DNA from: Aromatoleum toluclasticum ATCC 700605
GTDB lineage: Bacteria > Pseudomonadota > Gammaproteobacteria > Burkholderiales > Rhodocyclaceae
Direction: 5' to 3'
NCBI RefSeq assembly: GCF_000378245.1
Contig: NZ_KB899492.1
Coordinates: 248,001 to 312,000 of the forward strand
Length of the DNA: 64,000 bases
Made by a program: the position numbers and the translations under genes. The notes beneath the pieces are model-generated. The model had not been told where the DNA came from and ran no database searches. It saw only the letters and a list, made by a program, of their open reading frames with translations. Shown piece by piece: positions 54,602 to 63,155 of the stretch. Positions within the stretch are counted from its first letter, which is position 1, and every line of letters starts with the position of its first letter.

Positions 54602-56382
54602 TGGAACAGTCCTGGTTTGAGATGGCCGAGATTCGGCGGCGCAAGTTTGCCAACGGGGTCTGGATTCCCTTGCGCGCCATCCATTCTGTGCAGGAACTGG
54701 GAGCGCGCGGCCATTCTGGATTCAAAGAGGAATTCTTCGGCGCAGGCTCGCTTGCTGTGCCTGTCGATCAGAAGGACGAGGCGCTCAATCTCGAATGGAT
54801 GGATGTCGGCATCAGCCGTGAGCACGGCGCATCTGTCGATTCGGGGCGCTATATCCCGTCCGACATCTACGAAGTGACACGCGGACAGCCGCTGGGACTC
54901 GCCTTGGTCCTCGAGCAACGGCTGAACCGCACTGAACATCCTGTCTGGCATCTGCATCAAGATATCGTCTTGGCGCTACATCTCAAGCGCGAAGGAGACC
55001 GGTGGGTATGCCCGGACGAGGGCTATGTCGAGGTTGCCAAACTTTCTCGCCACAGTGACGGTCGCCCGTATCTCCTAGTGATGCGCGCCGAGTTTCTGTT
55101 CGACTACCTCTGTGCTCGAAAAATGGGGCTATACATCACCTCTTACCGAAATCGGGAGGAGGTCGTAGAGGATGTCAGCCACATCAAGTGGACGAATGAT
55201 CCCGAGAGCGACAAACGAGAAGGCGAACGCTGGGAAGGCCGAATCATCGCCATCCATGAGGGTGGCATGCCTTTCGGCGCAGAAACCGCAGTCTTTCATG
55301 TTTCCAGAACGGACGTCGACCCTGAGGAAGATGTTCCGACCTTTGGCTTTCCGACTGATGACACCACCGCGTCGAAGTCATGGTCCTTCAAACGGCGCGA
55401 GAGAAAGCTGTTCATCGTCCAAGGCGAGTATTGGCGGGATGAATGGATCGACCCAGGGACGTACAGCCCGCGCATCCGTGGCGATTCCGTGCCGGGGTCG
55501 GTGTTTTTCATCACTGATACTGCCGGTACTCGCGAGTCCAAGGACACTTTGGACAAGGAGAGTCGTTGGTTATGGTTTCGTCCCGACGTCATTACTGCGC
55601 TGGTCGATCGGCGCGGTGGCAACTTGCGTTGGTACACGCGGGATACCGGTTCGGTTTCGTGCTCACCTGACTACGGCGTGCATTTCGGTGTCAATTCGCT
55701 TGGGCTGATCAACGGCTACGCCAAAGACATCGGACTCCTGCCCGATTGGCAACAGCGGATCTGGTCTGGGTTCAATGTGAGCCCAGAAGGTGGTGTATCC
55801 GAGGAATTGCTCGCTTCGCAGATGCGAGCCGACCCAGCCAACACCGAGGCACCTGAATCTCGGTTTGTTGCGGCGCTCTCCTCAATGGACGAGTCTTTCC
55901 GCGCAGCTACTGGCAAACCACTGCTTCGTGAGCATCCATATCGCCCGGAGGTTCTCGGACGCATTCATCGGTTCCGTGCGATCGATCAGAAAGGACTGTT
56001 CGCGCTGGCCAAGGACATCGCCAGACTCACTGCTGACAGCATTGACGTCGCAGTTCTCCACGAGATCGTGGCTCCTCCGAAGGGCGAAAAATGGGGCTCT
56101 TTGAAATCTCTGGAAAAGGGCCTCACTTCAATCTGCCCAGTCGAGCAAGCACGTTCGACCCTGACCCCGCTCGTCGGCGCATATGAGCTCCGCCACGCAG
56201 ACGCTCACCTGCCAGGTAGTGAACTTGCCCAAGTCATGAAGATGGCTGGCATGGACGAATCAAGCGCACCGATGCAACAAGGCATCGCGCTCATAGAGAA
56301 TTGTGCTAATTCTATCGAAGCGATCACCGAGGTGCTTCCCAGCTTGGCACCGAAGGCATCTGTGGAGGGCACCCATGAGTGA
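54598..56382 (+). CDS. Unrecognised defence-operon protein with possible C-terminal HEPN motif
   Basis: I do not recognise the 594-residue product. It is acidic, soluble and rich in aromatic residues, with no signal or membrane helix. The first 450 residues seem mixed alpha/beta (KSWSFKRRERKLFIVQGEYW; SRWLWFRPDVITALVDRRGG). The last 110 are helical and contain RHADAH (532-537), matching the R-[NDHK]-x-x-x-H motif of HEPN ribonuclease domains such as Abi-C types. The start is GTG 54598 (4-bp overlap) or ATG 54601. It ends overlapping the GHKL gene. Toxin effector or sensor are possible roles. Confidence 0.75.
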   Translation: MMEQSWFEMAEIRRRKFANGVWIPLRAIHSVQELGARGHSGFKEEFFGAGSLAVPVDQKDEALNLEWMDVGISREHGASVDSGRYIPSDIYEVTRGQPLGLALVLEQRLNRTEHPVWHLHQDIVLALHLKREGDRWVCPDEGYVEVAKLSRHSDGRPYLLVMRAEFLFDYLCARKMGLYITSYRNREEVVEDVSHIKWTNDPESDKREGERWEGRIIAIHEGGMPFGAETAVFHVSRTDVDPEEDVPTFGFPTDDTTASKSWSFKRRERKLFIVQGEYWRDEWIDPGTYSPRIRGDSVPGSVFFITDTAGTRESKDTLDKESRWLWFRPDVITALVDRRGGNLRWYTRDTGSVSCSPDYGVHFGVNSLGLINGYAKDIGLLPDWQQRIWSGFNVSPEGGVSEELLASQMRADPANTEAPESRFVAALSSMDESFRAATGKPLLREHPYRPEVLGRIHRFRAIDQKGLFALAKDIARLTADSIDVAVLHEIVAPPKGEKWGSLKSLEKGLTSICPVEQARSTLTPLVGAYELRHADAHLPGSELAQVMKMAGMDESSAPMQQGIALIENCANSIEAITEVLPSLAPKASVEGTHE

Positions 56383-58330
56383 CACCTACAAGATGACGGT
56401 CGACCTGAACGTGCTCGACCACCTCGGGATCAACCTCTACAGCAACATCGCCGCCGTTCTGACCGAAGCCGTCGCGAACGCATGGGATGCCGACGCGGAG
56501 ACCGTCGACATAAAGATCGACCCGAACGGAAACTTGATCGAGATCGTCGATGACGGCATCGGAATGTCGGTCGAGGACATGAACGGCAAGTACCTGCGAG
56601 TTGGTTACCGGCGGCGTGATGAAGACGTCGAGCATGGCAAGACCACGGCGAAGAGCCGCCCCGTGATGGGTCGCAAGGGGCTCGGCAAGCTCTCCCTGTT
56701 TTCGATCGCCAATATCATCGAGGTCGAGTCGGCCAGGGATGAAGTGGCGCACGGCCTTCGTATGACCGTGGCTGGAATCCATGAATCGGTTCGGAGGAAG
56801 GAACCGTTCTACAGCCCCGAGTCCCTACCTCCAGAACAAATCACCGTCGCAAAGGGCACCCGAATCGTCCTACGCGACATCAAGCGGCAGCGCCTCGGCC
56901 GTGGAGCGCTGGCGCTGCGCAAGCGCCTGGCTCGCCGCTTCTCCGTGATCGGTGAGGCGCACGGATTCAAGATCGACCTCGACGGCCAACCCATCACGTC
57001 TTCCGATCGTGGCGACCTGCCGATGGTGCAGTTCCTCTGGCAGTTCGGCGATGACGTGCTCGACCTGACTCCCGCCAGTCAGCTTCTGGAGCAGGAATCG
57101 CTGCCAAACCGCTTCGATGCCTGGGACACCGGGTGGAAGGTCAGCGGCTGGATCGGTACAGCCAGGTTCCCCAAGCAACTCGACAGTGAGGATGCCGGCA
57201 ATTTGAATGGCATCGTCGTGTTCGCCCGTGGCCGCTTGTTCCACGAGAACATCCTCGACAAGTTGAATGACGGGCGGCTCTACACGAAGTACCTCACCGG
57301 GCAGATCGAGGCCGATTTCCTTGATGCCGATGATGCACCAGATATCGCGACCAGCGATCGCCAGCGTGTCCAGGAGGATGACCCCCGATATGCGCAGTTG
57401 ATCGCTTTCCTGAAGTCGCGCCTGACGCAGGTCGAGAAGCGCTGGACGGAATGGCGCAAGAAACACGAGGTCGAGAAGGCTAAGGAGACGTCTCCCGCCC
57501 TAGCCGAGTGGCTCGACACGCTCCCCGAGGGATACAAGAAGAGTGCGGAGACACTGATCGCCAAGCTCAGTGCGCTGCCGGTCGATGAGGAAGAGGACCG
57601 GAAGCTCATGTATCGGCATGGGATCCTGGCATTCGAGCGCATGAAGCTGCGCGGCTCGACCGAGGAGTTCGTGACGAGCATCGAGAGTGCGGACAGGCTC
57701 CTGGCAGTGCTCGCCGACAGGGACTCTCTCGAAGCCTCCCTCTACCGGGACATCGTGAAGTCCCGTCTGGATGCGATCCGGGATTTCCAGACCATCATCG
57801 ATGAGGACGCGAAAGAACGCGTGCTCCAGAAGTACCTGTTCGACCATCTCTGGTTGCTGGACCCGGCATGGGAGCGCGCCACGGGCAGCGAGCTCATGGA
57901 ATCGCGTCTGACGAAGGAAGGCGTGCTCGTCGACAACCTGACCGAGAAAGAGCGTTTGGGGCGTGTCGACATCGCCTACCGCACCAATGCCGGTAAGCAC
58001 GTCATCGTCGAACTCAAGAAGGTCGGTCGCAGGATGGGATTGCTTGAGCTGGTGGAGCAAGGCCAGACCTACGTCGACAAGCTGAAAAAGATCCTGCGCG
58101 AGCAAAACGATGTCAGCCCCAACATCGAGGTGATCTTCGTCCTTGGCAAATGCGTCGACGAAGAGGCATCGAACCCCGACCGTCTCAAGTCATCGATGAC
58201 GTCGATCTCGCCGGGCAGCCGCATCGTCCATTACGACACCCTGATTCGGGGTGCTCAAGAGGCCTATTCGGCATACATCGAAAAGAGCAAGTCACTCGAC
58301 AAGCTCGAAAAGATCGTGGACAGGATTTGA
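56375..58330 (+). CDS. GHKL (Hsp90/MutL/MORC-type) ATPase fused to a PD-(D/E)XK-like nuclease domain
   Basis: The 651-residue protein opens with a complete Bergerat ATP site: Glu31/Asn35/Asp38 in EAVANAWDAD, DDGIG at 59-63 and GRKGLGK at 99-105. A transducer-like domain and a coiled stretch (about 330-490) follow. The C-terminal 150 residues contain RVDIAY...VIVELKK with Asp532, Glu546 and Lys548 spaced as in PD-(D/E)XK nucleases. GHKL-nuclease proteins beside SNF2 helicases and methylases have been predicted in MORC-like restriction systems. It overlaps the previous gene by 8 bp. Confidence 0.85.
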   Translation: MSDTYKMTVDLNVLDHLGINLYSNIAAVLTEAVANAWDADAETVDIKIDPNGNLIEIVDDGIGMSVEDMNGKYLRVGYRRRDEDVEHGKTTAKSRPVMGRKGLGKLSLFSIANIIEVESARDEVAHGLRMTVAGIHESVRRKEPFYSPESLPPEQITVAKGTRIVLRDIKRQRLGRGALALRKRLARRFSVIGEAHGFKIDLDGQPITSSDRGDLPMVQFLWQFGDDVLDLTPASQLLEQESLPNRFDAWDTGWKVSGWIGTARFPKQLDSEDAGNLNGIVVFARGRLFHENILDKLNDGRLYTKYLTGQIEADFLDADDAPDIATSDRQRVQEDDPRYAQLIAFLKSRLTQVEKRWTEWRKKHEVEKAKETSPALAEWLDTLPEGYKKSAETLIAKLSALPVDEEEDRKLMYRHGILAFERMKLRGSTEEFVTSIESADRLLAVLADRDSLEASLYRDIVKSRLDAIRDFQTIIDEDAKERVLQKYLFDHLWLLDPAWERATGSELMESRLTKEGVLVDNLTEKERLGRVDIAYRTNAGKHVIVELKKVGRRMGLLELVEQGQTYVDKLKKILREQNDVSPNIEVIFVLGKCVDEEASNPDRLKSSMTSISPGSRIVHYDTLIRGAQEAYSAYIEKSKSLDKLEKIVDRI

Positions 58331-58340
58331 GGACGCCACC

Positions 58341-61300
58341 ATGCCTTGGAACCCCGGCCAACTAGTTCGCCACATCGACGATCCCGCGAAGGTCGGTACG
58401 GTCACCGACCAGACCAGGACGCGCGCCTCTGGCTCGCAGTCCCGAGTGAACTGGAACGGTCGCATGGACTGGCATTTCGAGGGTGAGCTGATCGCGGCTG
58501 ATGGGACTGATGATGACCCCTACGAGCTGATGCGTGAGGGGCGCTACGGTCGCGTGGATGACCTGCGGCGCCTGCTCACCCACGTCCACCTTGCCGGCCG
58601 CCTGGCGAACGTGGTCTATGCCATGGGGCTGACGCAGACCGACTTCTACCCGCACCAGTATAAGCCGCTGCTCACTCTGCTCGACTCGCCAGTCAATGGC
58701 CTATTGATCGCCGACGAGGTGGGTTTGGGTAAGACGATCGAGGCGGGGCTGATCTGGACCGAACTGCGCGCTCGCTACGACATGCGCCGGCTGATGGTGG
58801 TGTGTCCGGCAATGCTGCGCGAGAAGTGGCGCCTGGAACTCGCCAACCGCTTCGGTGTGGAAGCGCGTGCAGTGGACTCGGCCACGTTGTTGCAGGAACT
58901 TGAGACCGGTGACCACCGCGAACGGGCGTGGATCGTGAGCTACCAGGGCATCCGGGTGCCCAGCGGTTGGGATCCCGACGAGGCCGACGGGCCCAAGCGC
59001 GCAGTCCGTGCCCAGCTCGCAGACTTCCTCTGGCGTCGCGCGGACGCGGAGCCGCTGTTCGATCTAGTGATTTTCGACGAGGCGCACTACATGCGCAACG
59101 AGGAAACCGGCGCGTGGCGCACCGGAAGCCTGCTGCGCGATGTCAGCACGCATCAGGTGATGTTGTCAGCCACACCGATCAACCTCGGGGCGGAGGACTT
59201 GTTCAACGTGTTGAGGCTGCTTGACCCCGACCATTTCGAGTATCCCGAGGACTTCCGCAACGTCGTCCAGGCCAACCGCCCGGTGATCGCCGCCAGCGAC
59301 GTCGTACGCGACCCGTCGAGCGACGGTGATCGCATTTTGGAGGCGATCCGCGAGATCGCCTCGTCGCGCTGGTTCGAGCGTTCGGAACGCGTCGACAACC
59401 TGATCGAGGAGGCGGAAAGCGTCGATGACTGGACGCGAGTGCGTCGCGTGGAGTTCGCCGCCAAGATCGAGCGGCTCAATCTGCTCGCACATATCGTCAC
59501 CCGCACGCGCAAGCGCGAGGTGCAGGCCGAGCGGGTGGTGCGCGACGCGACCGTCTTCGAGGCCGAGATGTCGCCCGTCGAGCGGTCGCTCTACCGGGCG
59601 ATCACCGAGGGCACGCGCGACTATGCGCTGGCCAACGGCATCGAGCACGGGTTCCTTCTTTCTACACCGCAGCGGATGGTTGCGTCCAGTCCGGCTGCGT
59701 TACTACGGACCTGGCGCGACGACGCAATCGACGACGACGCCATGGCGTCCGCGATGGACGAGAACGACGAGGACGAAGAGCATCTGCGCAAGTCGTCATC
59801 TGGGCTCAAGAGCTGGCTGGCAGAGAATGTGCTGCGCGACTTCGATCCCGGCGAACTGACCCGGTACGACTCGAAGTTCGCTGAGCTCTCCCAAGCGATG
59901 AAGCGCTTCCTGAAGGACGACCGCGAAGGTAAGGCGATCGTATTCACCACATTCCGGGGCACCGCGCGCTATCTCGTCGATCGCCTGCCCACCGAGAACA
60001 TCGAGGCGGGGCTCCTGATGGGCGGTGCGGAGTTCGACAAGGAGGCGGTCGTGAACGCCTTCCGCGACGACCGTAGTTGCCGCGTGCTGGTCTGTACCGA
60101 TGTCGCGGCCGAAGGCTTGGACCTGCAATTCTGCCGTCTCGTTGTCAACTACGACCTGCCCTGGAATCCGATGCGCATCGAACAGCGGATCGGTCGTATC
60201 GACCGGATCGGACAGCAGTCCAAGCGCATCCTGGTGTGGAACTTCGTACACAAGGACACTATCGACGCGCTTATCCTCACGAGACTCGCGAAACGTATCG
60301 GCGTCTTCGAGAGCACTTTAGGCGAGACCGAAGAGATCCTCGGCCAGGTCCGACGGCTTGAGGACATCCTCCTGTCCAGGCGCTTGACGACGGAGGAAGA
60401 GGAACGGCTGATCGAGGAAGTGGCGCTGGCGATCGAGAACGTCAAGCGTAAACAGGAGGAGCTCGAACGCGAGGCGATCCAGTTGGTCGCGCACGGCCAA
60501 CAGTTGCTGGCGCAGATCGAGGCGGCACGGGGTGAGGGAAAGGTCGTGACCCGACACGACCTGATCCGATATGTCGCGGGTTGGATTGGGGCCGTTCAGG
60601 GTTGCCGTTTCCTCGCGGTCCGTGCTGAGGAAGACACGTTCGACGTACAACTCGCACCCGCCGTGGCGGCGGAATTCGACGAGTTCCTCCGGCGCGAGCG
60701 CCTGGCCGGCAGGACCGCGCTCGCCAGCGGCCAAGTGCGTCGCTGCCGCTTCGCCGACCGGATCACCGACAAACCCAGGCCCGGGGAAGAGGTCGTCCAT
60801 CGCTTCCACCCCTTGGTGCGCTTCGTGTCGCGCAAGGCAGACGACGACGGAGAGCCTTTCCCTCTGTATGCGTCCAGGGTCGCGGTCGAAGGGGTCTCAC
60901 CAGGGCAATGGGTGTTGCTCGCAAAGCTCGCGAGCTTCTCGGGGGTCAAGGACGAAGAGCGTCTGCTCGTCTCGGCCGTACCACTCTGGGGCGGCACGCC
61001 GATGGACGGCCAGGACGCGGAAAGCCTGCTTGATGCGGTGAGGAAGTCGGGCGGAGACTGGCCGAGCGTAGCGGTCGACATCGAAGCCGGGGTCGCGGCA
61101 GCTGGCCTCGAGCGTTGTGAGGAAGCAGTCAGGGCCCGCTACGCCGCGCTAAGAGATGCCACGAAACGCGAAAACCGTGACCGTGCCGACGTGCTCGCGC
61201 AAATCTTGGAAGATCACGTCAGCAAGAAGCGCGAGGGTTTCGAGCGGCGCATCCAGAGTCACGAGTTTTTCGCCAGCCTTAATGGCAATTCCCCTGACGG

Positions 61301-61466
61301 CAAGCGGCGCAAGGGTCTGGCAAACGCGGAGCGTAAGAAGCTCGAGAATTTCCTCGCGAGGATGGAAACCCGCCGTGCCGCGTTGATACGCAAGAGTGAG
61401 TCTTTCTCGGCCGACACGCGTGATATCTGCGCGCTGGTGGTGCATGTGGTACGGGAAGGGGGATAG
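58341..61466 (+). CDS. Second SNF2-family helicase of the defence operon
   Basis: A 1041-residue SNF2 protein distinct from the DrmD-like one. Its N-terminus (GQLVRHIDDPAKVGTV) looks like a small barrel, followed by LTHVHLAGRLANVVYAMGLTQTDFYPHQ. The motor has Walker A DEVGLGKT with Lys131, DEAH at 246-249, SATPINL, and motif VI QRIGRIDRIGQ near 615. A charged DENDEDEEH insertion lies between the lobes and a long coiled C-terminus follows. DpdE-like helicases of DNA-modification systems have similar layout, so assignment to one named family is uncertain. It starts 10 bp after the GHKL gene. Confidence 0.85.
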   Translation: MPWNPGQLVRHIDDPAKVGTVTDQTRTRASGSQSRVNWNGRMDWHFEGELIAADGTDDDPYELMREGRYGRVDDLRRLLTHVHLAGRLANVVYAMGLTQTDFYPHQYKPLLTLLDSPVNGLLIADEVGLGKTIEAGLIWTELRARYDMRRLMVVCPAMLREKWRLELANRFGVEARAVDSATLLQELETGDHRERAWIVSYQGIRVPSGWDPDEADGPKRAVRAQLADFLWRRADAEPLFDLVIFDEAHYMRNEETGAWRTGSLLRDVSTHQVMLSATPINLGAEDLFNVLRLLDPDHFEYPEDFRNVVQANRPVIAASDVVRDPSSDGDRILEAIREIASSRWFERSERVDNLIEEAESVDDWTRVRRVEFAAKIERLNLLAHIVTRTRKREVQAERVVRDATVFEAEMSPVERSLYRAITEGTRDYALANGIEHGFLLSTPQRMVASSPAALLRTWRDDAIDDDAMASAMDENDEDEEHLRKSSSGLKSWLAENVLRDFDPGELTRYDSKFAELSQAMKRFLKDDREGKAIVFTTFRGTARYLVDRLPTENIEAGLLMGGAEFDKEAVVNAFRDDRSCRVLVCTDVAAEGLDLQFCRLVVNYDLPWNPMRIEQRIGRIDRIGQQSKRILVWNFVHKDTIDALILTRLAKRIGVFESTLGETEEILGQVRRLEDILLSRRLTTEEEERLIEEVALAIENVKRKQEELEREAIQLVAHGQQLLAQIEAARGEGKVVTRHDLIRYVAGWIGAVQGCRFLAVRAEEDTFDVQLAPAVAAEFDEFLRRERLAGRTALASGQVRRCRFADRITDKPRPGEEVVHRFHPLVRFVSRKADDDGEPFPLYASRVAVEGVSPGQWVLLAKLASFSGVKDEERLLVSAVPLWGGTPMDGQDAESLLDAVRKSGGDWPSVAVDIEAGVAAAGLERCEEAVRARYAALRDATKRENRDRADVLAQILEDHVSKKREGFERRIQSHEFFASLNGNSPDGKRRKGLANAERKKLENFLARMETRRAALIRKSESFSADTRDICALVVHVVREGG

Positions 61467-61469
61467 AAC

Positions 61470-63113
61470 ATGAATGGCTGGAAGGATCAGCTACGCAATG
61501 TCAAACGTGCCTTGCGGCAGGCAGGCCCGTTCGAGAAACATGACGATAAACCAGCAAGCGTCGATTTCGTGCCACCGAAGTCGTGGGTGGACAGTGCCTC
61601 GACCGAACGTGGGTCGGGGCCGAAACGAACTGCCTCGCCAACGCACGCCAATCGACCGTCTAGCGGCAATCGTACAGCCTCGGGACTGCAGGCCACCGGG
61701 AAGCCAGGTAGTTGGCCGAGTGACGCGAGATCCGCGGCGTCCCTACCTGTATTCCAGCCCCGGATCGATGGCTCGCAATTTTTGACTATTCCCGACTGGG
61801 CAGGAGTCGGCAAAGCCTTGCAACACCCCGAATCCCGCGGCGGTGCCCCCCTGTTGGTCAGGCTCGGTATCGATTTCGGCACCGCATTCACCAAGGCCGC
61901 TCTCCGCGCAGGTCCAGACCTGGTGACCGTGGATTGGTCCACAGTGACCGGTGACGATTCGCCTGCGGGGCGCTGGATCGTGCCGGGCTTCGTATGTCGG
62001 GGATCCGGCGGTGAGTTCGGCTGGCGACGTTTCGAAGGGGGTGAATGGCAGGGCAACTTGAAGCTCCCGCTCGTTGAAAGCCCACCGAGTGCCTCTTGCC
62101 CCTATTCTGCGCTGGCCTATATGGCCGAGGTCATCCGCTATTCGCGGGCATTTCTGTACCGACATCCGGAGGTCGGTCGCAAGCTGGCGAATCGGTCGTT
62201 ACGATGGGAGTTGAATCTCGGTTGCCCGACTGAACCACACGAAAACTCGGAGATCGTCGAACGGTTCCGACACGTGGCGCGCACTGCGTGGTGGCTCGCC
62301 GGCCGTGACGATCTCGACGAGGCGGCCATCCGTGCCGCATGGGACCGCCGCGATCTCGACACCGGACTCGAAACCCAGCCAGGTGTCGTTCCCGAGTTCG
62401 TCGCCCAGATTGCAGGCTATCTGAAGTCACCACAGGTCACCGAAGGACTGCATGCGCTCATCGACGTCGGCGCCGCCACGTTGGACGTTGCGACGTTCAA
62501 TGTCGTGCTCCCCAAGCAGGACACCGTGCCTCGCGTTCCGATCTTCTTCTCAGCGGTCAAGCAGCTCGGCACCCACTTCCTCTCACACGAACGCCACGCG
62601 AGACTCGGTCTCGAACTCGTCTGGAACGACGCAACGCCGATAGAAACCGCCGCCGAATTCGTGCGCCGTCATGGCAGGGATGTGACGGAGGTCGACGTGA
62701 TTGATGTGGAGTTCGCAAACAGAGTCGCCAGTTGCATCGCCAGCGTGATGAATGGAACGCGTACGAACGCTCGAGGCGACCCACGGAGTGCCGCTTGGAG
62801 AGAAGGTCTGCCGGTTTTCGTGACGGGCGGAGGGTCGGCTTGCGAAGTCTATGGTCGAGCCATCAGGGAAAGCGAAACCAAGCTGAAGGGTTGGATCTGT
62901 TCGAAGGAGCGCTTCAGATTCATCGAGATGGATTTGGCCCCGGCAACCTCAACCGACGTCGACCCCGCTGCGGCAGTCAGACTAACGGTTGCGATCGGCT
63001 TGACGGAGGACGCGGAGGACATCGCGCGCATCGTTCCGCATTTCGACATTGAGCCTATCACAAGAACGGCCAATGCACTGCGTCCAGATAGGGACGAACT
63101 TTACCCGCAATGA
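61470..63113 (+). CDS. Hsp70/actin-fold (ASKHA) ATPase of the defence operon
   Basis: The 547-residue protein has a disordered, Ser/Thr/Pro-rich start (about 1-125) and then an ASKHA fold: phosphate-1 loop GIDFGTAFTKA with Asp135, phosphate-2 IDVGAATLDVATF with Asp332, and adenosine loop VTGGGSA (451-457). It lacks the Hsp70 substrate-binding domain. The helix-rich insertion around 200-320 is not one I can assign. It begins 3 bp after the helicase stop. A chaperone-like assembly or switch role is likely, but the true function is unknown. Confidence 0.8.
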   Translation: MNGWKDQLRNVKRALRQAGPFEKHDDKPASVDFVPPKSWVDSASTERGSGPKRTASPTHANRPSSGNRTASGLQATGKPGSWPSDARSAASLPVFQPRIDGSQFLTIPDWAGVGKALQHPESRGGAPLLVRLGIDFGTAFTKAALRAGPDLVTVDWSTVTGDDSPAGRWIVPGFVCRGSGGEFGWRRFEGGEWQGNLKLPLVESPPSASCPYSALAYMAEVIRYSRAFLYRHPEVGRKLANRSLRWELNLGCPTEPHENSEIVERFRHVARTAWWLAGRDDLDEAAIRAAWDRRDLDTGLETQPGVVPEFVAQIAGYLKSPQVTEGLHALIDVGAATLDVATFNVVLPKQDTVPRVPIFFSAVKQLGTHFLSHERHARLGLELVWNDATPIETAAEFVRRHGRDVTEVDVIDVEFANRVASCIASVMNGTRTNARGDPRSAAWREGLPVFVTGGGSACEVYGRAIRESETKLKGWICSKERFRFIEMDLAPATSTDVDPAAAVRLTVAIGLTEDAEDIARIVPHFDIEPITRTANALRPDRDELYPQ

Positions 63114-63155
63114 ATGGCACTTTGCCCTTAACAAGTACCGGGTGTAAGCGGAGGA

